From: Desulfuromonadaceae bacterium | GTDB taxonomy: Bacteria > Desulfobacterota > Desulfuromonadia > Geobacterales > Pseudopelobacteraceae | Reading direction: 5' to 3' | Assembly: GCA_028712665.1 (NCBI GenBank) | Contig: JAQTRC010000025.1 | Span: 1-37,915 of the forward strand | Length of the DNA stretch: 37,915 bases | Part shown: in pieces, positions 1-7,585 of the stretch | How the letters are laid out: each line of letters begins with the position of its first letter | Numbering within the stretch: the stretch's first letter is position 1 | The notes under the pieces: model-generated | What the model was told of the DNA's origin: nothing | The model's database searches: none | What the model saw: the letters and a program-made list of their open reading frames with translations, nothing else | Made by a program: the position numbers and the translations under genes

Positions 1-1208
1 TCGGACTTGTCGGCATCCATACCGACATCACCGAACGGAAGAGGTCCGAAGAGGAACGGCTGAATATGGAGAGACAGCTCCTCCATGCCCAGAAGCTGGA
101 GAGTCTTGGTGTGCTGGCCGGCGGCATAGCCCACGACTTCAACAACATCCTTACCTCTATAATCGGCAATGCAGACCTGGCGCTGATGCGGCTCAACAAG
201 GAATCGCCCGCCGTAGAGAACCTGCACAAAATCGAGCAGGCCGCAGTCCGCGCCGCCGATCTTGCCAGGCAGATGCTGGCCTACTCAGGGAAGGGCAAGT
301 TTGTGGTAGAGAGCATCAACCTGAACTTCCTCTTAAAAGAGATGCTGCACATGCTGGAGGTCTCCATATCAAAAAATTCGGTTCTCCGCTTAAACCTCCA
401 TACACCTCTCCCTTTGGTGGAAGCCGACGCAACCCAGATACGCCAGATCATCATGAATCTGGTAATCAACGCTTCAGAAGCCATAGGCGAAAAAAGCGGC
501 GTGATTGCGATCACTACCGGCTGCATGGACTGCGACCACGGTTACCTGAAAGATGTCTGGCTGGATGAAAACATCACTGAAGGACTCTACGTCTATCTTG
601 AAATCGCCGACACCGGCTGCGGCATGGACAAGGAGACCCTATCAAGACTGTTTGACCCCTTCTTCACAACTAAATTCACAGGCCGGGGATTGGGCATGTC
701 GGCGGTTCTCGGCATAGTACGCGGGCACAGAGGGGCCATCAAGGTATACAGCGAACAGGACAACGGAACATCCTTCAAAGTACTGTTTCCTGCGAGCAGC
801 CGCCCTGCCGAGCTGTTCAACGACGAATCAGAGAGAGACGACTGGAAAGGTTCCGGCACGGTGCTGCTGGTAGATGACGAAGAGACGGTACGCGGCATCG
901 GCACGGAAATGCTGAAGGAACTCGGCTTCAGCACCATAACTGCCGACGACGGCCGGGAGGCGGTGGAAATATTCAACTCCACACCTGATATCGCCTTCGT
1001 GGTCCTTGACCTGACCATGCCGCACATGAACGGTGAGCAGTGCTTTCAGGAACTTCGCCGGATCAAACCGGACGTGAAGGTAATCATGTCAAGCGGCTTC
1101 AGCGAGAATGAGGTCACGCAGAAGTTCGTCGGCAAGGGGCTGGCGGGGTTTATCCAGAAACCGTACAAGTTGTCGGCGTTGAAAGAGACTATAAGGGGGA
1201 TCGCTTGA
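1..1208 (+). CDS. hybrid histidine kinase, C-terminal part (partial at window edge)
   Basis: The reading frame is already open at base 3 and encodes the end of a PAS/PAC sensor (GIHTDITERKRSEEERL), so the true start lies outside the window. Next come a HisKA region with H-box GIAHDFNN (His codon 132-134), a HATPase_c domain with DTGCGMD and GRGLGM boxes, and a C-terminal receiver domain. The receiver has the acidic pair DDEE, the phospho-acceptor Asp in VVLDLTMP (codon 1008-1010) and the conserved Lys in IQKPY (codon 1158-1160). The protein should autophosphorylate and pass phosphate to its own receiver; there is no DNA-binding output. The HDFNN H-box is typical of the large environmental sensor kinases of Geobacter. 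The signal sensed cannot be told because the input domains are missing. Its stop overlaps the start of the next gene. Confidence 0.93.
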   Translation, partial: GLVGIHTDITERKRSEEERLNMERQLLHAQKLESLGVLAGGIAHDFNNILTSIIGNADLALMRLNKESPAVENLHKIEQAAVRAADLARQMLAYSGKGKFVVESINLNFLLKEMLHMLEVSISKNSVLRLNLHTPLPLVEADATQIRQIIMNLVINASEAIGEKSGVIAITTGCMDCDHGYLKDVWLDENITEGLYVYLEIADTGCGMDKETLSRLFDPFFTTKFTGRGLGMSAVLGIVRGHRGAIKVYSEQDNGTSFKVLFPASSRPAELFNDESERDDWKGSGTVLLVDDEETVRGIGTEMLKELGFSTITADDGREAVEIFNSTPDIAFVVLDLTMPHMNGEQCFQELRRIKPDVKVIMSSGFSENEVTQKFVGKGLAGFIQKPYKLSALKETIRGIA

Positions 1209-2092
1209 TATTCATAGACGAAAAAAAACTGCAGCGAGTTAAGGTGGTCTACGGCATCGCCCTGGCGTTTATTGCCCTTACACTCATCTCCTCCTCTTTA
1301 TTGATGCAGTACGCCATAAAGCGCAACGACGGCGATTCCCGGGTTATCAACCTCTCCGGTCGCCAGCGCATGTTGAGCCAGCGGCTGACAAAATGCGTAC
1401 TGGCCCTGGAGCGTACGCCATCCTCAGATGAGCAGAGCCGGCGCATCAAGGAAATCAATACATCTTTCGCATCCTGGAAAGTGGTCGATCTGGGACTGCA
1501 GTACGGTGACGAAAAGCTGGGGTTGCCGCAGCGCATGAACTCACCGGAGGTCAAGGCGCTCTTTGCCGAGATGGAGCCGTTCCATGCCGCGATGGTAAGG
1601 GAGTTGGACAAACTGTTGAAGAATATGGAGGTGGGGAGGCTAGAACCTGCCGTCCTGCGGACTACTGCCGACGTGATGCTGGCCAATGAACCGCATTTTC
1701 TGGATTTTATGGACAAGATCACCTTCCAGTTCGACAGGGAGGCCAGGGAGCGGATCTCCTCCATGCAGCGCCTTGAAATACTCTTCCTGGTGGTCGGACT
1801 TCTGATCCTGAGCTTCGAATTCTTCGTCGTCTTCCGCCCGTCGCTGTCGCAACTCTCCAACATGATGACGTCGCTGGAACGGCGTAACGCCGAGCTGGAA
1901 GAGGCCATCCTAAGGATAAAGCGGCTGGAGGGTATCATCCCGATCTGCATGTTCTGCAAGAAGATCAGGGACGACAGCAGCTCCTGGCAGCAGATGGAGA
2001 TATACATCAGTGAACACTCGGATGCCCTGTTCAGTCACGGCATCTGCCCGGACTGTTTCAGCAAGAAAAAATGGGAGTCCAAACCTAAATGA
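1205..2092 (+). CDS. membrane sensor with PilJ-type N-terminal domain and C-terminal four-cysteine domain
   Basis: The TTG start overlaps the TGA stop of the preceding kinase (TTGA), so the two are probably translationally coupled. Residues about 12-36 form a transmembrane helix. A periplasmic stretch follows with NLSGRQRMLSQRLTK (49-63), the hallmark of PilJ/NarX-like type IV pili methyl-accepting N-terminal domains. A second helix lies at about 191-211 and a short coiled coil at 213-242. The C-terminal 50 residues carry CMFC (Cys248, Cys251) and CPDC (Cys281, Cys284) with the intervening SHGICPDC signature often found at the ends of deltaproteobacterial signalling proteins. There is no kinase, GGDEF or HAMP-MCP output. 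I infer that it senses a small ligand, perhaps an oxyanion, and hands a signal to the partner kinase through a metal-binding Cys4 module. The domain names are solid; the role is inference. Confidence 0.85.
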   Translation: MIFIDEKKLQRVKVVYGIALAFIALTLISSSLLMQYAIKRNDGDSRVINLSGRQRMLSQRLTKCVLALERTPSSDEQSRRIKEINTSFASWKVVDLGLQYGDEKLGLPQRMNSPEVKALFAEMEPFHAAMVRELDKLLKNMEVGRLEPAVLRTTADVMLANEPHFLDFMDKITFQFDREARERISSMQRLEILFLVVGLLILSFEFFVVFRPSLSQLSNMMTSLERRNAELEEAILRIKRLEGIIPICMFCKKIRDDSSSWQQMEIYISEHSDALFSHGICPDCFSKKKWESKPK

Positions 2093-2129
2093 TCGAGCAA
2101 CGGAACCAAAACGGTTATCCGCACAAAAC

Positions 2130-2158
2130 TTGACCCGATCAGTTCCGTATTGTATAAG
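2130..2158 (+). promoter_or_regulatory. sigma70-type promoter placing transcription start at the rlpA-like ATG
   Basis: TTGACC (2130-2135) and TATAAG (2153-2158) are separated by exactly 17 bp. The expected start of transcription, about 7 nt past the -10 box, falls at 2164-2166, on the chosen ATG. The hexamers are read directly; promoter activity is inferred. Confidence 0.55.
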
Positions 2159-2165
2159 ACTCGCT

Positions 2166-2657
2166 ATGCTCCTGACCCGTTTCAGCAGGATAACCGCAAT
2201 TATTGCGATGGCCGTCTTGGCGCTGTATGCATCGACCGCCCAGGCGGATGTTGGGGATGCCGCAGAAGATAGGCTGCTGACTGAACTCTCCAGGCCGGTT
2301 GCCTCAATTTTGGAAGAGCTGCTGCAGAAGAGCAGTCTATTTGAGTCGGTTGATGGCTTTGCCTCGTACTATGCCCGTAAATTCGAAGGGCGCAGGACTA
2401 CCTCCGGACACCGTTACAACCCTGACAAGTTGACCGCCGCGCACCAGAGCCTGCCGTTGGGTACGGTGGTTAGAGTCCTGAACCCCTCTACCAGAGAGGA
2501 AGTGCAGGTAACAGTTAATGACCGCTGCGCACCCAAATCTTTTCACTTCATCGATCTCTCCCGCGCCGCCGCAAAAAAGATCGGCCTCTGGGGCAAAGGC
2601 AAAATCGGGGTCGTGATTATCCCTCTGATGGAAGACAAATTGGAAGATCCTGCATAA
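2166..2657 (+). CDS. septal ring lytic transglycosylase RlpA family protein
   Basis: This is a 163-residue secreted protein. The open frame extends upstream into the previous gene, but ATG 2166 gives a proper signal peptide (MLLTRFSRITAIIAMAVLAL..STAQA, cleavage near residue 28) and sits just behind a good promoter. Residues about 60-160 form the double-psi beta-barrel of RlpA: ASYYARKFEGRRTTSGHRY, LTAAHQSLPLGT, VRVLNP, VNDRCAPKSFHFIDLSRAAA. In most relatives the central motif reads NDRGPF; here it is NDRCAP, a visible departure. RlpA proteins cleave peptidoglycan strands lacking stem peptides or organise the septum. No SPOR domain is present, so recruitment to the septum by that route is unlikely. 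There is no Shine-Dalgarno sequence before the ATG. Confidence 0.85.
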   Translation: MLLTRFSRITAIIAMAVLALYASTAQADVGDAAEDRLLTELSRPVASILEELLQKSSLFESVDGFASYYARKFEGRRTTSGHRYNPDKLTAAHQSLPLGTVVRVLNPSTREEVQVTVNDRCAPKSFHFIDLSRAAAKKIGLWGKGKIGVVIIPLMEDKLEDPA

Positions 2658-2733
2658 AGCGCCTCATACAATCCATCTGTGGGGCCCCGTCAATACCAGG
2701 TTTAACCTTTAAAGATCGAAAGGGAAATAATCG

Positions 2734-3504
2734 ATGAAACGGCTTAGAGTGCTGTTTGTCCTATGTTACATGTTGTTTCCCACGGTTGCGCACGCTGAAA
2801 AAATTACGATAGCTGCTGCGGCAGATCTGAAGTTTGCCATGGACGAGATCGTAACCAGCTTCAAAACGGGTCGTCCCAACCGGGAAGTTGTGATGATCTA
2901 CGGCTCCTCCGGCAAATTCCAGACCCAGATTCAGCAGGGCGCACCCTATGACCTTTATTTTTCCGCTGATATCGGTTATCCGCGAGAACTTGCCAAAAAA
3001 GGGTTTGCCGCTTCCGAAGTCACCCCCTACGCTTTTGGCCGGATCGTACTCTGGAGCAACATTATGGATGCGACAAAAATGACCATTGCAAGCCTGACCG
3101 ATCCTAAGATCACCCGGCTGGCCATAGCAAATCCGAAACACGCCCCCTACGGCAAACGCGCCGAAGAAGCGCTCAGATCATCGGGGTTGTGGGAGAGACT
3201 GCAGCCAAAGCTGGTCTTTGGTGAAAACATCGCCCACACTGCACAGTTCGTGCAGACCGGAAATGCCCAAATGGGGGTCATTGCCCTATCGCTGGCGCTT
3301 AACCCCGAGCTTTCAAAAAAAGGCGGCTATTACCTGATCCCGGACAACCTGCATCAGCCTCTCGAACAGGGGTACATCATCACCAAAATTGGGGGAGACA
3401 AGCCGATTGCCAGACAGTTCGCCGATTACATGAGTTCGAAAGAAGCGCGCGCAATAATGGCTAAATATGGATTCGCGCTCCCGGGCGAAAAGTCAGGGAG
3501 GTAG
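2734..3504 (+). CDS. modA: molybdate ABC transporter, periplasmic substrate-binding protein ModA
   Basis: This is a 256-residue protein with a signal peptide (residues 1-21, cleavage after AHA). The mature N-terminus, ITIAAAADLKFAMDEI, and the motif YGSSGKFQTQIQQGAPYDLY are the oxyanion-binding strands and loops of ModA-type proteins; the serines of GSSGK lie in the anion pocket. It captures molybdate (or tungstate) in the periplasm and delivers it to ModBC. The ATG is preceded by AAAGGGA. It opens a compact operon: modB starts 3 bp after its stop. Molybdate import would serve molybdoenzymes or nitrogenase. Tungstate selectivity cannot be excluded from sequence. Confidence 0.93.
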   Translation: MKRLRVLFVLCYMLFPTVAHAEKITIAAAADLKFAMDEIVTSFKTGRPNREVVMIYGSSGKFQTQIQQGAPYDLYFSADIGYPRELAKKGFAASEVTPYAFGRIVLWSNIMDATKMTIASLTDPKITRLAIANPKHAPYGKRAEEALRSSGLWERLQPKLVFGENIAHTAQFVQTGNAQMGVIALSLALNPELSKKGGYYLIPDNLHQPLEQGYIITKIGGDKPIARQFADYMSSKEARAIMAKYGFALPGEKSGR

Positions 3505-3507
3505 CGG

Positions 3508-4197
3508 ATGTTATTGGGCGACAGCGACATCCAGGCCATCTGGCTGACCGTCAGGCTTGCAACGATTGTCACCGTCGTCCTGCTTGTCGTGGGAACGCCA
3601 ATTGCCTGGTGGCTGGCTCGTTCCAGATCACGCTGGAAAGGGCCGATTGCAGCGACAGTCGCGCTGCCGCTGATTCTGCCGCCATCGGTGCTCGGTTTCT
3701 ACATGTTGCTGGCAATGGGGGAGAACGGGCCGGTGGGACATTTGACCCGCGCATTGGGAATCGAGCCGTTACCGTTCACGTTCTGGGGACTGGTAATTGC
3801 CTCGGTTTTTTATTCACTTCCGTTCATGGTCCAACCGCTACAGAACGTCTTTGAGTCCATCGGCAACCGCCCCATGGAAGTAGCCGCCACCTTGGGTGCT
3901 TCGCCACTGGATGCCTTTTTTTCCATAGCTCTCCCAATGTCGCTCCCCGGCTATCTGACCGCATCAATCCTGACCTTTGCCCATACGGTGGGTGAATTCG
4001 GCGTGGTACTGATGATCGGCGGCAACATCCCCGGCGTCTCCCGTGTAGCTTCGGTGCAGATATACGACCATGTGGAGGCGCTGGAGTACGCAGAGGCACA
4101 CCGCATGGCAGCAGTCATGCTGATATTTTCTTTTCTTGTGCTTCTGGCACTCTACGCATGGCGCCCCAACTCCCTGAAAATGACCCGGAGAGATTGA
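3508..4197 (+). CDS. modB: molybdate ABC transporter permease ModB
   Basis: This is a 229-residue inner-membrane protein with about five hydrophobic segments. The cytoplasmic EAA loop, EVAATLGASPLDAFFSIALPMS (about residues 125-146), is the site that docks on the ATPase. The sequence DSDIQAIWLTVRLA at the N-terminus and HTVGEFGVVLMIGGNIPG near residues 160-177 are standard ModB motifs. It is the translocation pore for molybdate between ModA and ModC. The ATG follows the modA stop by 3 bp and modC begins 1 bp after its stop, so the three genes should be co-translated. Length matches the family. Confidence 0.95.
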   Translation: MLLGDSDIQAIWLTVRLATIVTVVLLVVGTPIAWWLARSRSRWKGPIAATVALPLILPPSVLGFYMLLAMGENGPVGHLTRALGIEPLPFTFWGLVIASVFYSLPFMVQPLQNVFESIGNRPMEVAATLGASPLDAFFSIALPMSLPGYLTASILTFAHTVGEFGVVLMIGGNIPGVSRVASVQIYDHVEALEYAEAHRMAAVMLIFSFLVLLALYAWRPNSLKMTRRD

Positions 4198-4198
4198 C

Positions 4199-5257
4199 GT
4201 GAAACTCTCCATGAGACTACATAAAAGTCTGGGCAGATTCAAAATGTCTATTGACGTTACTGTACTTGGCGACAGGGTTGGCATATTCGGCATGTCGGGC
4301 AGCGGCAAATCGACCCTGGTGAGTATGCTGGCGGGACTTCTGGAGCCTGACAGCGGCGAGATAATTCTGGATGGAGAAACTCTCTTCTGCAGCGTCGGAA
4401 AGATAAACCTTCGTCCAGAACAACGACGAATCGCCATTGTCTTCCAGCAGCACGCTCTATTTCCTCACCTGAGCGTCAGAAACAATCTGCTCTACGGGTA
4501 CAAACGCTGTCCTGCGGAATACCGCAGCATCGACTTTGATACGCTGGCCGAAGTAATGAAGTTGAACTCTCTCCTCGACCGGGACATCGCTAACCTGTCA
4601 GGGGGAGAAAAACAGCGTGTCGCGCTGGGGCGCGCCATTATGGCCAGTCCCCGCCTGCTGCTTATGGACGAACCTCTCTCGGCGCTGGACGATTCCCTCC
4701 GGTTTCAGATCATTCCATACTTAAAGAGCGTAAGCGAAAAGTTCAAAATACCGTATCTGTTCATCTCACATTCACTGGTTGAGATGCGATTGATGGCCGA
4801 TACGGTGCTGGCATTTGAAAGTGGCGCAATTATCGGACAGACCTCCAGCGAGCAGTTGGCCAGAAACCGGATGAGCGCCAGCCCGGTCGGATATATAAAC
4901 CTGCTGAAGCTGGGGGCTCCAACTGCAATGAGTGGTCTTTTTGCCTATCCATGGGGCGCATCAAGCCTGTTTCTTTCGACCGGGTCTGATCGTGACGAAT
5001 CGATGGCCGAGCTTTCCTCCAAGGACATCATTCTCTTCAAGCAACACCCCGAAGCCACCAGCGCTCGCAACCTGCTTCACTGCAGCGTCCGCTCGTTGTT
5101 CAACTCAGGAAGAAAGATCGGTGTGGAACTTGAGTGCGCCGGTAACACTCTGATTGCAGAGGTTGTTCAGGATGCGGTTGACGAATTGGGCATCACCGAA
5201 GGGAGCACCATCTATGCTGCCGTCAAAGCCTCCGCATTTCGCATGCTGCCGGGATGA
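4199..5257 (+). CDS. modC: molybdate ABC transporter ATP-binding protein ModC
   Basis: This is a 352-residue ATPase with a GTG start one base after the modB stop. It has the full set of ABC motifs: Walker A GMSGSGKST (31-39), Q-loop VFQQHALFPHL (81-91), signature LSGGEKQR (133-140), Walker B LLLMDEPLSALD (153-164) and the H-loop ISHS. Residues about 285-350 form a MOP/TOBE-like domain (ARNLLHCSVRSLF, VELECAGNTLIAEV) that binds molybdate and gives feedback on transport. It powers uptake by the ModB2C2 complex. No ModE regulator gene is present in the window, so control of the operon must come from elsewhere. Confidence 0.95.
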   Translation: MKLSMRLHKSLGRFKMSIDVTVLGDRVGIFGMSGSGKSTLVSMLAGLLEPDSGEIILDGETLFCSVGKINLRPEQRRIAIVFQQHALFPHLSVRNNLLYGYKRCPAEYRSIDFDTLAEVMKLNSLLDRDIANLSGGEKQRVALGRAIMASPRLLLMDEPLSALDDSLRFQIIPYLKSVSEKFKIPYLFISHSLVEMRLMADTVLAFESGAIIGQTSSEQLARNRMSASPVGYINLLKLGAPTAMSGLFAYPWGASSLFLSTGSDRDESMAELSSKDIILFKQHPEATSARNLLHCSVRSLFNSGRKIGVELECAGNTLIAEVVQDAVDELGITEGSTIYAAVKASAFRMLPG

Positions 5258-5333
5258 TAATTCTTATGCTTCGTTAGCAGTACAAAAACCTGTATTGCCC
5301 CTATAATTGAGGCCGGAAGGATACAATCCAAAA

Positions 5334-5543
5334 ATGAACGTCCCAATAGCGACCGGTTATATCAAACTGGACAGTTTTCTCAAAATGATCAACGCCGTCT
5401 GTTCAGGCGGCGAGGCCAAGAGCATTATTGCAGAAGGTGAAGTTTCTGTTAATGGAGCAGTTGAAATCCGAAGGGGGCGCAAACTTTATCCTGGTGATCG
5501 AATCAGGCTTGGAGAGAGCGAATACCTGTTGAAATCGGATTGA
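5334..5543 (+). CDS. S4-domain RNA-binding protein (YaaA/YbcJ type)
   Basis: This is a small 69-residue protein made almost entirely of an S4 fold: YIKLDSFLKMINAVCSGGEAKSIIAEGEVSVNG followed by RRGRKLYPGDRI. Such stand-alone S4 proteins bind structured RNA; the family resembles YbcJ of Escherichia coli and YaaA of Bacillus. An in-frame TTG at 5307 would add nine residues, but GGAAGG at 5315-5320 lies between it and ATG 5334, so the ATG is preferred although the spacing of 13 nt is long. It lies between modC and hemE on the same strand, with its own short intergenic spaces. The RNA partner is unknown. Confidence 0.85.
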   Translation: MNVPIATGYIKLDSFLKMINAVCSGGEAKSIIAEGEVSVNGAVEIRRGRKLYPGDRIRLGESEYLLKSD

Positions 5544-5569
5544 ACCGGCTGGTTTTTCCATCAAATAAA

Positions 5570-5599
5570 TTGACTTATCCCATGGTTTAAAATTAGAAT
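5570..5599 (+). promoter_or_regulatory. candidate sigma70 promoter for hemE
   Basis: TTGACT (5570-5575) and TAGAAT (5594-5599) lie 18 bp apart, 58 bp before the hemE start codon. The match is 5 of 6 in each box. The distance leaves an untranslated leader of about 50 nt with GGAGA as ribosome site. Confidence 0.45.
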
Positions 5600-5656
5600 G
5601 GCCAGCTTGATTGAACAGATATCCACGCTTTATGGCGTGATTTTAGGAGACAAACA

Positions 5657-6691
5657 ATGAATATGAGATTTCTTGACGCCTGTTGGGGCAAACCGGTAGA
5701 TCGCACCCCGGTCTGGCTGATGCGGCAGGCTGGACGTTATCTGCCGGAATATATGGCGGTCCGGTCGAAATGCACATTTCTGGAGTTGTGCAAAACCCCC
5801 GAACTGGCGGCCGAGGTTTCCATTCAGCCGGTTGATATCCTGGGAGTAGATGCCGCCATCATGTTTTCAGATATCCTGACACCGGTCGAACCGATGGGAA
5901 TGAAGCTGGACTTTGTTCCGGGCCCGGTCTTCGAGAGTCCGGTGCGTAGCATGGCCGATGTAGAAAAATTGCGTATTCCGGATATGGAGCAGGATGTCCC
6001 CTATGTCTTTGAGACAATCCGGATACTGAGACGCGAGTTGGCTTCCAAGGTTCCGTTGATCGGCTTCGGCGGAGCCCCCTTCACACTGGCCTGTTACATG
6101 GTGGAAGGGAAAGGGTCCAAGGATTTTGCCCAGATCAAGCGGATGATGTACTCGGCGCCAGATGTCTACGCGGCCCTGATGGAAAAGATCACCATGATGA
6201 GCATGGAATACCTGAACGCCCAGATCAAGGCCGGAGCTCAGTGTATCCAGATTTTCGATACATGGGGTGGGATTCTCTCGCCGGCCGATTACGAGCGCTA
6301 TGTGCTTCCCTATACGGCAAAGCTGATTAATGGCCTGAACCGCATGGAGACTCCGGTCATCCATTTTGTGAAAGGCGCCGGCGCCATGCTGGATACGGTT
6401 AAAAAAGCGGGTGGCGATGCAATGGGACTGGACTGGCATGTCAACCTGGGCGATGCGAGGGATCTGCTCGGTCCGGAGATGGCGGTACAGGGCAATCTGG
6501 ATCCGACCATGCTGTATGCCCCGAAGGATATCATCGAGCGCGAGGTACGCCGGGTTCTGAAAGAGAATGCCGGTCGTCCCGGCCATATATTCAACCTGGG
6601 ACACGGAATACTGCCGACCGTACCGCCGGAGAACGCGAGATTCATGGTCGAGTGCGTGCATAGACTGTCACAAGATAGGGTTGAAGGTTGA
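5657..6691 (+). CDS. hemE: uroporphyrinogen decarboxylase HemE
   Basis: This is a 344-residue cytoplasmic enzyme that removes four carboxyl groups from uroporphyrinogen III to make coproporphyrinogen III in heme synthesis. The N-terminal signature PVWLMRQAGRYLPEY (residues 18-32) contains the substrate-binding arginines. The second signature is GFGGAPFTLACYMVEG, and FSDILTPVEPMGM carries the catalytic aspartate region. IQIFDTWGG and NLGHGILPTVPPENA close the active site. Length is normal. The ATG has TAGGAGA 7 nt upstream. A heme pathway gene fits the multiheme cytochrome content of the window. The stop codon falls inside a short repeated sequence (see the repeat at 6677-6740). Confidence 0.97.
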   Translation: MNMRFLDACWGKPVDRTPVWLMRQAGRYLPEYMAVRSKCTFLELCKTPELAAEVSIQPVDILGVDAAIMFSDILTPVEPMGMKLDFVPGPVFESPVRSMADVEKLRIPDMEQDVPYVFETIRILRRELASKVPLIGFGGAPFTLACYMVEGKGSKDFAQIKRMMYSAPDVYAALMEKITMMSMEYLNAQIKAGAQCIQIFDTWGGILSPADYERYVLPYTAKLINGLNRMETPVIHFVKGAGAMLDTVKKAGGDAMGLDWHVNLGDARDLLGPEMAVQGNLDPTMLYAPKDIIEREVRRVLKENAGRPGHIFNLGHGILPTVPPENARFMVECVHRLSQDRVEG

Positions 6692-6740
6692 AAGTCGAAG
6701 GTTGAAAGAGGATCATTTCATACTTTATAATTCAACCTTC
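6677..6740. repeat. direct and inverted copies of a GAAGGTTGAA decamer behind hemE
   Basis: The decamer occurs directly at 6683-6692 and 6697-6706 and as its exact reverse complement, TTCAACCTTC, at 6731-6740. The second direct copy and the inverted copy can form a 10-bp stem with a 24-nt loop. The first copy contains the hemE stop codon (6689-6691). No run of T follows, so it is not a classic terminator. Confidence 0.7.
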
Positions 6741-6763
6741 ATAGTTGTCAAAGTGGAGCCACT

Positions 6764-7117
6764 ATGTCTGTTTCGCTTAAAAATATCGTCATTTTTGTCA
6801 CCGACCTGGCCAAGGCCAGGAAGTTCTACGTTGACCTTCTCGCCCTTCCGATTGCCGGCCAGAGCGAGATGCTGATAGAATTTTTTCCAGGCGCGGCCAC
6901 CACTCTTGGGGTTTCACTGGCACTGCACGAAGATGCCCGCCGTCTGGTCGGCAGACATACCGGCATTACTCTGAAGACAGAAAATATTGTTGCACTCTGT
7001 GAGACTCTAAAAAAAGGCGGCGCGAGTTTTGTTGAGCCGCTGGAGTCGAGTCCGTGGGGGAAGATGGCGGTTGTGCAGGATTTTGACGGCAACATGATCG
7101 CTCTGGTCGATCGCTGA
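6764..7117 (+). CDS. VOC (glyoxalase/bleomycin resistance-fold) family protein
   Basis: This is a 117-residue protein with the paired beta-alpha-beta-beta-beta modules of the vicinal oxygen chelate superfamily. The start, LKNIVIFVTDLAKARKFYVDLLALP, and the end, VVQDFDGNMIALVD, are typical. Such proteins use a metal or bind small ligands; the specific reaction cannot be told. It begins 73 bp after hemE and overlaps the following cupin gene by one base (TGATG), so both are in one operon. No usual His ligand is visible in the first strand, so a non-metal binding role is possible. Confidence 0.8.
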   Translation: MSVSLKNIVIFVTDLAKARKFYVDLLALPIAGQSEMLIEFFPGAATTLGVSLALHEDARRLVGRHTGITLKTENIVALCETLKKGGASFVEPLESSPWGKMAVVQDFDGNMIALVDR

Positions 7118-7584
7118 TGAAGGTGGTGAACCGCGAACTGCTCGGCAAGATAACCGCTGAGGCGCTGCACTCCCCACGACTGCGCAAAAACCACAATTTC
7201 CACCCTTCGGACGAATCACTCTGCCACCGCCTGCTGAACGCCATTGAACCTGCCTCTTATATCCGTCCTCACCGCCATCTTGACCCAGAAAAGGACGAGG
7301 CTTTCATTCTGATGAGCGGCAGAGTCGGAATTATTCTCTTTGCCAATAACGGTGCGGTTACCGAAACTCTGCTGCTGTCACAGGCAAACAGCAACCTGGC
7401 GGCTGATATTCCGCATGGGGTATTTCACACCGCCCTCAGCCTGGAAACCGGCACAGTTTTTTACGAGGCCAAGGCCGGGCCATATTTACCTCCCGAAGAG
7501 GATGAAAAAGCTTCGTGGGCGCCTGAAGATACCGACCCGGCGGCACAGAAGTACCTGGAGTCGCTGCGGAAGCTTTTCGATTAG
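7117..7584 (+). CDS. WbuC family cupin-fold metalloprotein
   Basis: This is a 155-residue protein. ASYIRPHRHLDPEKDEAFILMSGRVGIILF (about residues 46-75) is the first cupin motif, with His pair HRH and a Glu as metal ligands. DIPHGVFHTALSL gives the second-motif His. The N-terminal KVVNRELLGKITAEALHSPRLRKNHNFH is characteristic of the WbuC family, often found with O-antigen loci but also stand-alone as here. The reaction is unknown. The ATG overlaps the VOC stop, showing coupling, and the next gene begins 1 bp after its stop. Confidence 0.8.
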   Translation: MKVVNRELLGKITAEALHSPRLRKNHNFHPSDESLCHRLLNAIEPASYIRPHRHLDPEKDEAFILMSGRVGIILFANNGAVTETLLLSQANSNLAADIPHGVFHTALSLETGTVFYEAKAGPYLPPEEDEKASWAPEDTDPAAQKYLESLRKLFD

Positions 7585-7585
7585 T

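Noticed and set aside
2658-2733. possible molybdenum-cofactor riboswitch upstream of modA
   Set aside because: The gap is only 76 bp and no long stem pattern is visible.
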